DNA of 64,000 nucleotides from positions 124,001 through 188,000 of the forward strand of contig DIYP01000003.1 in NCBI GenBank assembly GCA_002427735.1, given 5' to 3'. The DNA comes from Flavobacteriales bacterium UBA6051. GTDB lineage: Bacteria > Bacteroidota > Bacteroidia > Flavobacteriales_D > Crocinitomicaceae. The translations under genes and the position numbers were made by a program. Of this stretch, positions 25,192-33,781 are shown piece after piece. How positions within the stretch are numbered: position 1 is the first letter of the stretch; every line of letters starts with the position of its first letter. The notes below the pieces were generated by a model. The model was not told the DNA's origin, made no database searches, and was given only the letters and a program-made list of their open reading frames with translations.

Positions 25192-26865
25192 ATGTATAGA
25201 TTTATAGCTATAAGTATTGTTTTCATTTCTTCGTTTGAGTTAATCGCTCAATTTGACCAAATTTCATGGGTCAGTGCATTGGAAGGTGTTCCTGGGTATA
25301 CAGTACAGGAAACTTCGACTGTTGATAATGAGGGCAACATATATAATGCGGGTCGAATGCATGGCACAGTAGATTTTGATCCTAGCATAAACCAACATCT
25401 GGAGACCGCTGCTGATTATAACGGTCAAGGATACATTCAGAAACTCGACAGTATTGGCAATCTAGTTTGGGTAAAAATACTCAAGGGAGCCACAGAATTT
25501 GGATGTTCGTCTATAACAGTTGATAATGACAAAAACCTCCTACTTACTGGAGTCTACGAAGGCTTTCTTGATGCAGACCCTGGGAATGGTATAGAGTTGT
25601 TGCCTCAATCAGTGAATCTTGATGTTTATGTTATAAAGTTGAGCAAAAACGGAGAGTTTATTTGGGGAGTTGGATTAGGAGGGGCAGGATTGGATTCAGG
25701 AACTTCAATTCGCACTGATAGTTCAAGTAATGTTTATGTCTCTGGTCATTTTTATGGACTTACTGATTTTGATCCGAGTCCTAATGAGTTTTTTCTTGAT
25801 GTAGATGTTGGTCAGCATCTTTTTCTTCTTAAACTTGATGAGTTTTCCAACTTCATTTGGGTGAAAAGAATGGTTGGCGATTTGTTTTCTGATCATGAAA
25901 TTGACGTTGGTATTTCCGGTAATATATATATGGGTAGTTTCTTTTCAGAATACTCGGTTCTTGAGGCGAATGATACCTTGTTTTCAAATGGAGCACACGA
26001 CATTTGTGTCCAGAAAATAGATTCTGATGGCAATGTAAAGTGGATAAAGCAGATAGGAGGTCCGTTCTCAGAAATCAGCAGGGGAATTGTTGTTGATTCG
26101 TTGGACAATGTTTATCACATTGGGACATTTGGTTTGAAAGTTGATTTCAACCCGGACAGCAGCGAGTATTTTCTAATGGCAAAGAATAATCGTGTCTTCG
26201 TTCAAAAACTAGATGGTAATGGGGTAATGAAATGGTCGAAGGCATTTGGAGATGATTTACAAATGTCTGTTTCTTCTATAGTGCTGGATAAGAATCAATT
26301 ACCATTAATAGGTGGAGGGTTCAGAGGTGAAATTAATTTCGTTGGAACTACTAATTATTCGGCTATTTCAAATGGAGGTTCAGATGGCTATTTGCTAAGC
26401 CTTTCAAAGAAAGGCGGTGTCACTGGTTTTCGTTCTATTGGTGGCCCTAATACTGAGGCAATTCGTTCAGTTTTATATAATCAACGAGGAGAGGTTTTTG
26501 TCCATGGAAAATACGATGGAGATTGTGTTATTGAGTCTGAAAACATGAGTTTTGTTTTGCCCTTAGAAGCTAGATTTTTCTTGTTGAAGTTTGGGGAGGA
26601 AATGACTGTTGTGGATGGCTCAAGTGAGCTGTACTGTTATCCAAATCCTACTAATGATAAGGTTTTTATAGCTGCACCAAATCTTGCATCGTTTGTTCCT
26701 CTTGAAGTGAAAGTATTTGATAATCTTGGAAGTTGTGTCTTGGAGGCCCGTGATCCGATTCTATTGGAATCAGGAGTAGATTTAAGACTTCTAAATCCTG
26801 GAGTTTATTCAATTTTAGCTGTATTCAAAGGTTTTTCCAAGACATTTAGAGTTGTAAAAATTTAA
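25192..26865 (+). CDS. T9SS type A secreted beta-propeller-like protein (SBBP-type repeats)
   Basis: 557 residues from the ATG at 25192 (MYRFIAISIVFISSFELIAQ, signal peptide); an upstream GTG at 25171 adds seven residues before the hydrophobic stretch. The body has about eight repeats of the form 'Y..KLD..GN..W.K..GG', for example YIQKLDSIGNLVWVKIL and CVQKIDSDGNVKWIKQIGG, each followed by an 'V/I.VD..DNVY..G.F...DFDP' blade. This matches SBBP-type propellers. The end (ELYCYPNPTNDKVFIA...GVYSILAVFKGFSKTFRVVKI) is a type A T9SS sorting domain. It is exported and probably cell-surface bound; the ligand is unknown. Confidence 0.83.
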   Translation: MYRFIAISIVFISSFELIAQFDQISWVSALEGVPGYTVQETSTVDNEGNIYNAGRMHGTVDFDPSINQHLETAADYNGQGYIQKLDSIGNLVWVKILKGATEFGCSSITVDNDKNLLLTGVYEGFLDADPGNGIELLPQSVNLDVYVIKLSKNGEFIWGVGLGGAGLDSGTSIRTDSSSNVYVSGHFYGLTDFDPSPNEFFLDVDVGQHLFLLKLDEFSNFIWVKRMVGDLFSDHEIDVGISGNIYMGSFFSEYSVLEANDTLFSNGAHDICVQKIDSDGNVKWIKQIGGPFSEISRGIVVDSLDNVYHIGTFGLKVDFNPDSSEYFLMAKNNRVFVQKLDGNGVMKWSKAFGDDLQMSVSSIVLDKNQLPLIGGGFRGEINFVGTTNYSAISNGGSDGYLLSLSKKGGVTGFRSIGGPNTEAIRSVLYNQRGEVFVHGKYDGDCVIESENMSFVLPLEARFFLLKFGEEMTVVDGSSELYCYPNPTNDKVFIAAPNLASFVPLEVKVFDNLGSCVLEARDPILLESGVDLRLLNPGVYSILAVFKGFSKTFRVVKI

Positions 26866-27043
26866 TTACCCCTTAATTGAAAGGTGGTTATTTGATAATT
26901 ACCATTGTTTAACAAAGTGATTCAATGCTTATCTTATTTGTAACTCAATAGCAGCAATAAGCCAATTTGTCAGAATGATTTAATCTACTTTCTAATCAAG
27001 TAGAGGTGGAGTTTACAACTCAAGATTTAAGAACGTTTAGAGT

Positions 27044-28348
27044 TTACCTCCACTCAAGTACCCAAGCCTTCGGAGCAACTCCACTAACTTCAGATTTTCC
27101 AGCGTTCGCATCGGCACGTGTTGGGTAAGACTTGACGCTTACCATGTGCAATCCACTGCCAAACATAATGCGAGCAGGGTATCCTTCTGATTTAAGTCTT
27201 TCAACAAGACGATTTGCATTTTCTTCTGATGAAAATGACCCTGCAATTAAGTGAAATGGACCACCGCTTGAAGTTGAAACTGGTGCTTGTTCTTGAACAG
27301 GTGTTTCCTCGGCGACAGGAGCTTCTTCAACCTCGATTTTTTCTTCGGTTTCAGGTGATGCATCTTCCATCATTTCATCTCCACCATCTGTTTCTTCTTG
27401 TATTTCCTCATTGCTGCCATTTGCATCTTCTGAGTTGTTATCTTCCTCATCAAGCCCTAATGTTTCAGCCATTTCGTCGTAGGCCTCGTTTTCTTCCGTT
27501 TCATTCGCTGGTGCGTCAGCTAAGAATGGAATATGCTGCTTGACGTCATCGTAGAAAATACCGACATAAGTTCCGCCACCAGCAAGCAAGACAAGGAGAA
27601 TGATTAATATGTAGAACCCGGCTCCGCGTTTTTTCTTCTTTTTACCTTCTTCTTTTTCTTTCTTGAGCTTGTTCAGTTTTTCTGAGTTTGCCGACAACTC
27701 TTCCTTTTCGAGTATATTGAGTTCCTTTTCTTTCGGCTCTTCCTTGAGTGGTTGAGCTTTAGTTTCTGTTGATTTAGAAATCGGAACAACCGGCGTCACT
27801 TTCTCCTGTTTTCTCTCGTCTTTCTTTTCCTCTTTCCTGGGTTTTTTCGGAGTAGGAGGTGGAGTTTCGTCTTTCTTTTTGTCCTCCACTTTTTCTGCCT
27901 CGTCTTTTTTCTCAGGTTTTTCTTCTGCTTTTTCTTCCACCACAGGAGGAATGACAGGGGTTGACTTTTCTTCTACTTTTTTCTCCTCGTCTTCTTTCGA
28001 ATCCTCGGTAGTCGGAACAGCTGTTTCCGTTGAATCCTCCGACCAATTCTTGAAATCAACTTCATCACCATCTTTAATGAAGCTTCCAAATTGGAACATA
28101 TCATACGATTCACCTTTATCAAGCTGCGTAGTGATTTCTCGTACGTACTTTGCGATAAGGTTTTTGGCATCATTGACTTCCATTCCTTCTTTCTCAGCTA
28201 TGTACGAAGCGAGTTTGCCGTCATCATGCTTTAAGTAAGACATGAACATGATCTCACCTGTATCATGATTGGTAATTGTTAAGGCACCGAGACCGGGAAT
28301 GATGATGGTGTTTACGTCCTTTAGAATTTCAAGTAAGTACTTATCCAT
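27044..28348 (-). CDS. HU-CCDC81 / SPOR domain inner-membrane protein
   Basis: 434 residues. Residues ~1-100 (MDKYLLEILKDVNTIIIPGL, ALTITNHDTGEIMFMSYLKH) match the bacterial HU-CCDC81 pair of domains. A ~140-residue Lys/Glu/Pro linker (105-240) leads to one membrane helix (~242-266; FYILIILLVLLAGGGTYVGI), an acidic periplasmic linker, and a SPOR domain (363-434; GPFHLIAGSFSSEENANRLV). SPOR domains bind denuded peptidoglycan at division sites. The HU-like part would be cytoplasmic and may contact the nucleoid or filaments. This order is a typical but poorly studied Bacteroidota architecture. Confidence 0.85.
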   Translation of the reverse strand: MDKYLLEILKDVNTIIIPGLGALTITNHDTGEIMFMSYLKHDDGKLASYIAEKEGMEVNDAKNLIAKYVREITTQLDKGESYDMFQFGSFIKDGDEVDFKNWSEDSTETAVPTTEDSKEDEEKKVEEKSTPVIPPVVEEKAEEKPEKKDEAEKVEDKKKDETPPPTPKKPRKEEKKDERKQEKVTPVVPISKSTETKAQPLKEEPKEKELNILEKEELSANSEKLNKLKKEKEEGKKKKKRGAGFYILIILLVLLAGGGTYVGIFYDDVKQHIPFLADAPANETEENEAYDEMAETLGLDEEDNNSEDANGSNEEIQEETDGGDEMMEDASPETEEKIEVEEAPVAEETPVQEQAPVSTSSGGPFHLIAGSFSSEENANRLVERLKSEGYPARIMFGSGLHMVSVKSYPTRADANAGKSEVSGVAPKAWVLEWR

Positions 28349-28450
28349 ATGGCTGGGTTAAAACGGAAGAGTAAAATACAAAATATTTGACTACAAGGAT
28401 GTTTTCTTTACTACATAGGCGATCTTAATGAGGGTTTAGAATAACCGGGA

Positions 28451-30433
28451 TTACCTTACAAGCTCTACGAAACCTTGTTTTTCCAATGATGCTCCAGAGG
28501 ATGTTATGGCTTTTATTGCGTAGAAGTAAGTACCCTCGTGTACCTCATTTCCGAATCTATCTTTGCCATCCCATATGAATTTAGGGTCGTTAAACGAGAT
28601 AATAGGATTACTCCATCTGTTGACTATGGTAACTTCAATTGATTCGATACCTTCGCTCGAGATTAACATGAAACCATCATTTAAGAAATCTTCATTTGGA
28701 GAAAACACGTTAGGAACCTCAAGATCACATGTTAAGGAGGTTTCTATAATAAAGGTAACAGGCTCAGATACGCATTCTCCGTTTTGAGCGTAAACCTGAT
28801 ATGTTTGGGTTTCAGGAGTATTTAAAGATTGGGATGAGCCAATAAGATTCTCAGGAATCCAGAGGAAAGTACTTGTGGGGATGTTTGAATTTGCATTCAC
28901 CTGAACCGACTGATTTGGACAGGTCTGAATGTCATCGATGGGCAAGACAACCGGGGTCTGAATACTTTGAGTAAACACAGAATCAATGACGCTTGGGCAA
29001 TCATTTAAGGAACCTTCAAGATAAATCCATCCCGAGTTGTTATCATCTATAGTGATTGAATTCATCGTCGTATTCGATGGAAGCCATAGAAAGTCCATGC
29101 CGGATTGACTCCCTGTGGCAGAGAGTACAGTGGATTCATTATCACAAAAACTCGTCTCACCAATTATTTCTAAGGTATATGAAGGTATAACAGATATATC
29201 AATCGATGCAGAATTTTGACATCCGTTGTTATCCGTTATCGTAACGGAATAATTGGTAGTTGACTCCGGAGATACAAGTATTGTTTGCGATGTGCTGTTT
29301 TGGGGGTTCCATTCATAAGTTACATTAGAAGATGCATTGGCTGTTAGTTGTGCTTGTTCACCTAAACATAAAGTGTCATCTGAAGAAGTAATATCCAATG
29401 TTGGCAAAGGGGAAACAACAACAGGTACAAAGGCTAGGTTTGAAGTACACCCAAGTGATGATTCCGCAGTAACAGAATAAGTGGTTGAGCTTGATGGAGT
29501 AACTGATATGACTGAACCTTGAAGATTCCCTGGATTCCATGTGTATGTGAGGTTGTTCGAACTGGAAAAAGCATTGATCGTTGCAGTTTCTCCTTCACAT
29601 ATGGTCACCGCAGGGTCAGTAGTTATTATTGGAGCTGGATTTGTTGAAACAATAATGGTATCGGATTCAATGCATATAGGTGCAAAAGAGATATCATCAA
29701 TGGCAAAATCATTTCCTGCGTTCGTAGTATTTTGATTGACAATGCATATAGTTACCGATGTAGCTGCTCCAGAGTTCCAAATATCATTGTAATTTTCCCA
29801 GATACAACCTGTCGTGTTCGTTGAGAAAATGTTTCCAATGGCGATGCCATCAACATAGAACTGAAGATTGGCTACATTAACTCCATTTAGTACGTTCGAG
29901 ATCCATGCCGAAAATAAATAGTCCGTATTCGGTGTCACGGTAACATCCTGGCACCATACATTTGTATTAGGTGTGCCTGCGCCATTTGCTATGAGCATAT
30001 TACCTGCTCCCGACGTATGGTCTGCACAGGGAATGAAGTTTGTATGGGTGAGAGAAGGGGATGTCGAAATGGCATATTGACCTTCAGTACTTAGTAGTCC
30101 CCATGATCCTCCTGTGCCATAAACATAGTCTGTATTAAAGCCAGTATTTCCTGATTCGAAATCACCATTGACGATAATGTTTTGTCCAATGACCCCTACC
30201 TGCACATTATAAGTTCCTGCCTGGCTTACGTTTCGAACGGGAAGATTGCTTCCATTGTCCCATAGATAGTAGTCAAAGTTCGCTCCAGGTGATAGTGTTA
30301 AGCTTGTCCCTTCACAGATGGTTGTATCATTGCCTAAAGAGAATGGAGGCACTACTCCGGTGCATTGAGAGAATGCCAGATTGCTGAACAATAGAAGAAG
30401 TATCAGTAAGGTAGCGTTTAGTGTGTATTTCAT
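28451..30433 (-). CDS. T9SS type B secreted protein with Ig/PKD-like repeats
   Basis: 660 residues. Signal peptide MKYTLNATLLILLLLFSNLA FSQ is followed by an Ig-like domain (VPPFSLGNDTTICEGTSLTL), a carbohydrate-binding-like segment (NIIVNGDFESGNTGF to DFAIDDISF, ~90-255) and three further Ig/SprB-like repeats (TICEGETATINAFS; DTLCLGEQAQLTANASS). The C-terminal type B sorting domain opens with the textbook VPNVFSPNEDFLNDGF and closes with IWDGKDRFGNEVHEGTYFYAI. It is an adhesin-like surface protein. A paired 11-base repeat element and -7 box lie upstream (30460-30516). Its stop is about 100 bases before the SPOR gene. Confidence 0.87.
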   Translation of the reverse strand: MKYTLNATLLILLLLFSNLAFSQCTGVVPPFSLGNDTTICEGTSLTLSPGANFDYYLWDNGSNLPVRNVSQAGTYNVQVGVIGQNIIVNGDFESGNTGFNTDYVYGTGGSWGLLSTEGQYAISTSPSLTHTNFIPCADHTSGAGNMLIANGAGTPNTNVWCQDVTVTPNTDYLFSAWISNVLNGVNVANLQFYVDGIAIGNIFSTNTTGCIWENYNDIWNSGAATSVTICIVNQNTTNAGNDFAIDDISFAPICIESDTIIVSTNPAPIITTDPAVTICEGETATINAFSSSNNLTYTWNPGNLQGSVISVTPSSSTTYSVTAESSLGCTSNLAFVPVVVSPLPTLDITSSDDTLCLGEQAQLTANASSNVTYEWNPQNSTSQTILVSPESTTNYSVTITDNNGCQNSASIDISVIPSYTLEIIGETSFCDNESTVLSATGSQSGMDFLWLPSNTTMNSITIDDNNSGWIYLEGSLNDCPSVIDSVFTQSIQTPVVLPIDDIQTCPNQSVQVNANSNIPTSTFLWIPENLIGSSQSLNTPETQTYQVYAQNGECVSEPVTFIIETSLTCDLEVPNVFSPNEDFLNDGFMLISSEGIESIEVTIVNRWSNPIISFNDPKFIWDGKDRFGNEVHEGTYFYAIKAITSSGASLEKQGFVELVR

Positions 30434-30459
30434 GATTTCATTCTTAATGATGTTGATAT

Positions 30460-30519
30460 CAAAATTAGACCATTCTATGCCGAGTACTTTGATCTGGGAT
30501 GAGACAAAAAATGGACAAA
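30460..30519 (-). promoter_or_regulatory. Promoter with paired TTGTCY direct repeat (site 1), upstream of the 660-residue T9SS protein
   Basis: On the minus strand two TTGTC cores lie 11 bases apart (on the plus strand GAC at 30503 and 30514, each followed by a run of A). Exactly 36 bases downstream of the proximal core is TAATTTTG (30460-30467), a perfect TAnnTTTG -7 box, 26 bases before the ATG at 30433. No TTG -33 is seen, which would fit an activator-dependent promoter. The same spacing recurs at 33651, 35653 and 36072. Confidence 0.55.
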
Positions 30520-30545
30520 AAAGGGATAGCTGCTAAAGCTATCCC
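30517..30545 (-). terminator. Rho-independent terminator after the lectin-like T9SS gene
   Basis: Read on the minus strand, GGGATAGCT and AGCTATCCC form a nine-base stem with a five-base loop, followed by six T. It lies 23 bases after the stop at 30569. Its T run merges with the distal half of the paired-repeat element of the next gene. Confidence 0.88.
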
Positions 30546-30568
30546 TCGTTACAAATAATCATCCGAAT

Positions 30569-33500
30569 TTATTGAACTACAACTTTGGTTACAATCGTTT
30601 TTTCTTCAGATTGAAGTTGAACAAAGTATATACCTTGTTCCCATTCTTGAACACGAATATGTGTTTCTCCAGTGATGCCTGAGATACTTTCAACTAAAGC
30701 TCCCGTTGCGCTGTATATGTTAGCATTAACTATCATATCCTCAGGAGTAGCTATCGTAAGGATGTTATTGGTTGGATTCGGATAAATCGAAACCCCATCC
30801 ATCGTGTTTTCATCAAGATCCACTACCTCCTCAACCGCTTCAACTGTCGCCGTAATCGTTTCTGTTCCACATTCATTCGAAACAGTTAAGGTTACTGTAT
30901 AAGTTCCTGGTGAAGGATAGGTGTGCGAAAGACTTGCAGGTCCGTTCAACGCCGTTGTATTATCTCCAAAATCCCAATCATATGTTGTAACATTTTGTGG
31001 GTTCATCGCTGAGAGTGCCATTGACAGATAAGAACCTTGTGAATAAACCCCATCTATCGTCGGGTCTTCCAAGACGTCTATATTTATTGTTCCGATTCCA
31101 ACACAAGAGTTGGGTGCAGTTGCATAGGCTACGTACGTTCCTGGAGCTGATACTGTGATTGTTTGAGTTGTCAAATTTGAACCACTCCAAACGTAAGAAG
31201 CACCAGGGTTTCCAGCGTCCAAAACAAGAGATTCTCCTGCACAAATGGTTGTGTCATTTCCTAGATCCACCTGAGGATTTGTATTGATTATTTCGTATGT
31301 CCCGATGATTTTCGAACATGTGTTCGTTTCATCTTGAGCAAGCCATACATCATAGATGCCCGGTTGTAGTCCAGTTGCTGACATGCTGATATCAAAATCA
31401 CCAGCGCTAGGAGTAACTCCCGTGAGTACAGTAGCCATTTCAATTACTGGGGCGTTGATTGCGAAGTTAGAGATTGCATGTCTTAAGGCATCTCCACCTG
31501 TTCTCGCCGAAAACAGATGATTCCAACCTGATACATCTTCGGACTTATAAGATGAAGGGAGTTCGACATTATTGAAAATAACAGTACCGCCAACAGTTAC
31601 CGTTACGCGACTTTGTTCGTCGATAGTCATTAAAACAGGAACATCTGTACCTAATTTCCATGAAGATAAGTTTGATGAATATGCGAGTGTGGCAGGATCA
31701 TTTACGGGAACATCTGAGTTACCAGTGTATCCATATATCAAATAAATTCCAGCGGCATTAACGCCGTTGTCTGCAGCATCAAATGATAGGCGTAATTTGG
31801 TTCCACGACCATTGTTTGCAGGACCTGAACCTCCGGGAGTTGCATCATCTCCAAAAGAGTACGCTATACCATCTGCTCCGCCTGTTCCATAGTTGTTAAT
31901 AGGTGTATCTGCAGTTATATCGAACGAAATAGACATAGCATTGTTGATTCCGGTAACAAAGTTTGGAACTACAATATCCATTTCTCCTACACTGCTTGTC
32001 GCAGAAGGGGTTAATTCAGCTCTTGAGTTGTTAAATGCAGCATCTCCTGAAAATGTGAAATCAGCAGTATTTGTACCATCAAGTAGATCTGAATAAACTG
32101 TTTGAGTAGCTGTTTGTCCAAATACATTGTTCAATAGAATGGAGCCTCCAAGGTTGTTACAATCATAGTCCATGACGGTAACGTCAGCACCAAATCCGAT
32201 TGTAATTGCCATGAATACTGAGTCGAGATAATCAGAACAACCAGTGTTTCTCGCTTGATAATAGACTATGTAAACACTGTCATCGGCAGGAACAAAATTG
32301 TATAAGTCCGTCGAGTTCCAATCCTGTAAAACAGTAACTCCATCTTCACTTAAGAAACGATATTCCCAGCTTCCAGAAGCTAATGTTGAAGGGGTTACAT
32401 CAGTATCTATTGTAATTGGTGTTCCAGGAGTGCAATTGACGCCTGGTGTATATGTGGCATTCATTTGTACATTGCTAAGCGGACTAATAACTGATGTTGC
32501 AGTATTAACACAACCATTGATATCTGTACCGGTTACTGTGTAAGTTGTATTTACTGTAGGGTTAGCAGAAACTGTCGCTAAAGATGGATCATCTAATCCT
32601 GTGGCTGGAGACCATGTATAGCTATCGGCTCCAGAAGCATTGATAGTTACGGAAGTGCCGCTGCAAAAAGCAGACTCAGTAACATCGACAACTACAGTTG
32701 GGGCGCTGAATGTTGTAATTGTAAGCGTATTAGAATTGACAAAATCTCCAGTAGCCGTGCATGTTCTTACCGCTCGAACATCTATATTTTGTGTAACATT
32801 TGCAGTGAAGTCATTTGTTGAAGTAGAGCCAGGAAAATCTGTCCACCCACTTCCATCATCATATTGCCATAGAATATCAACCCCGGAACTGAAGTCAGCG
32901 TAGTCAATTGTAAAATCGACATCGTCGCCTATGCATGCTGTTGCTGAAGAAGATGTTAATACTGTTGCAGCAGGTGTTCCTGCGCATTGAGGGGCAGGTA
33001 CGTGTTCAAATTGTATTTGTGGGACGTATGATACTCTGGTACCACTTGGTGGAGATGAAGGGTCCGGGTTATTGCTGTCACTTCTGTAATATATTGAGCG
33101 ATTTGCTCCAGTATTGTTGCGTCGCCAAAAACGATTGCCAGAGGAGTAACCTGGTTGATTTTCATCGATTCCGATTACAACGTTACTCGTACCATCCCAG
33201 TTAAATGGCGTGTCAAGAATGATCTCTACCCATCCAGATCCGGAAGGATTAACTGTTCCAGAAAATACTTGATTCATGGCATTTGAAGTGATCCAATCAG
33301 TATTACTTACAAAACTACTTGCCGAAGTTTCACTCATATAAATGGTCCAATTCGTAGCATTGGTGATATCTGAGCTTGTCAAGTAAAAGCGAATAGTTGT
33401 GATTTGATTTAGTTGACCTTGTATTGCCGCATCGAAGTCACTTGCTAGATAGATCTGTTCTGAATAACTATATCCATAGTATGCGGTAATTGGCACACTT

Positions 33501-33619
33501 GAACTTGTTGCAGTACCTACAGCATAGGTCGTCGTAACTTGTGCAAAACTTTGCGATGAGATCGCAAGCCAAAGCAACAGAAGTCCACAACTGAAAATAT
33601 GTGGTAATCGATTTTTCAT
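30569..33619 (-). CDS. T9SS type A secreted protein with L-type lectin-like and PKD domains
   Basis: 1016 residues. The signal peptide ends SSQSFAQ (~27). Residues ~28-210 form a beta domain resembling those before surface adhesins. Ig-like segments follow (~215-480). An L-type (legume) lectin-like domain spans ~515-722 (GGADGIAYSFGDDATPG, TKLRLSFDAADNG, SARTGGDALRHAISNFAI). Next come another Ig-like repeat (~780-850), a PKD domain (~850-930; YDWDFGDNTTALNGPASLSH) and a type A sorting domain (~942-1016; VSIYPNPTNNILTI). It probably binds carbohydrate at the cell surface or on particles. It is preceded by a strong promoter with five 11-base-phased repeats and followed by a terminator, so it is monocistronic. 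Confidence 0.87.
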   Translation of the reverse strand: MKNRLPHIFSCGLLLLWLAISSQSFAQVTTTYAVGTATSSSVPITAYYGYSYSEQIYLASDFDAAIQGQLNQITTIRFYLTSSDITNATNWTIYMSETSASSFVSNTDWITSNAMNQVFSGTVNPSGSGWVEIILDTPFNWDGTSNVVIGIDENQPGYSSGNRFWRRNNTGANRSIYYRSDSNNPDPSSPPSGTRVSYVPQIQFEHVPAPQCAGTPAATVLTSSSATACIGDDVDFTIDYADFSSGVDILWQYDDGSGWTDFPGSTSTNDFTANVTQNIDVRAVRTCTATGDFVNSNTLTITTFSAPTVVVDVTESAFCSGTSVTINASGADSYTWSPATGLDDPSLATVSANPTVNTTYTVTGTDINGCVNTATSVISPLSNVQMNATYTPGVNCTPGTPITIDTDVTPSTLASGSWEYRFLSEDGVTVLQDWNSTDLYNFVPADDSVYIVYYQARNTGCSDYLDSVFMAITIGFGADVTVMDYDCNNLGGSILLNNVFGQTATQTVYSDLLDGTNTADFTFSGDAAFNNSRAELTPSATSSVGEMDIVVPNFVTGINNAMSISFDITADTPINNYGTGGADGIAYSFGDDATPGGSGPANNGRGTKLRLSFDAADNGVNAAGIYLIYGYTGNSDVPVNDPATLAYSSNLSSWKLGTDVPVLMTIDEQSRVTVTVGGTVIFNNVELPSSYKSEDVSGWNHLFSARTGGDALRHAISNFAINAPVIEMATVLTGVTPSAGDFDISMSATGLQPGIYDVWLAQDETNTCSKIIGTYEIINTNPQVDLGNDTTICAGESLVLDAGNPGASYVWSGSNLTTQTITVSAPGTYVAYATAPNSCVGIGTINIDVLEDPTIDGVYSQGSYLSMALSAMNPQNVTTYDWDFGDNTTALNGPASLSHTYPSPGTYTVTLTVSNECGTETITATVEAVEEVVDLDENTMDGVSIYPNPTNNILTIATPEDMIVNANIYSATGALVESISGITGETHIRVQEWEQGIYFVQLQSEEKTIVTKVVVQ

Positions 33620-33650
33620 AAGATGTTTTTTTGAATGAATATTTATTGTG

Positions 33651-33762
33651 CAAAGCTATGCCAACGCGCACTTGGAAGCCAAAAGTTGCACAGGACAAAT
33701 ACAAGACATAAAGGGGGCGTCAGACTATAGGGCAAGACAAAAGCGAGACAAAAACAGGACAA
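33651..33762 (-). promoter_or_regulatory. Promoter with five phased TTGTCY-type repeats (sites 2 and 3), upstream of the lectin-like gene
   Basis: The minus strand carries TTTTG (33680-33684), 21 bases, then TAGCTTTG (33651-33658), a good -33/-7 pair. Upstream are five GTC cores (plus-strand GAC at 33694, 33705, 33736, 33747 and 33758), with steps of 11, 31, 11 and 11 bases. The proximal core is 36 bases from the -7 box, the same as at the other sites. The phasing puts all five cores on roughly one face of the DNA helix. Confidence 0.6.
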
Positions 33763-33781
33763 TGGTTATCCTTAATGTTTT

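Noticed and set aside
26866..27043. GGTGGTTAT/ATAATTACC hairpin after the propeller gene as a terminator
   Set aside because: The stem has two G-T pairs and no T run follows, so support is too weak.
33691..33762. The short repeats at 33.7 kb as a CRISPR array
   Set aside because: Repeats are 7-9 bases with 4-base gaps, far too short for CRISPR, and there are no cas genes.
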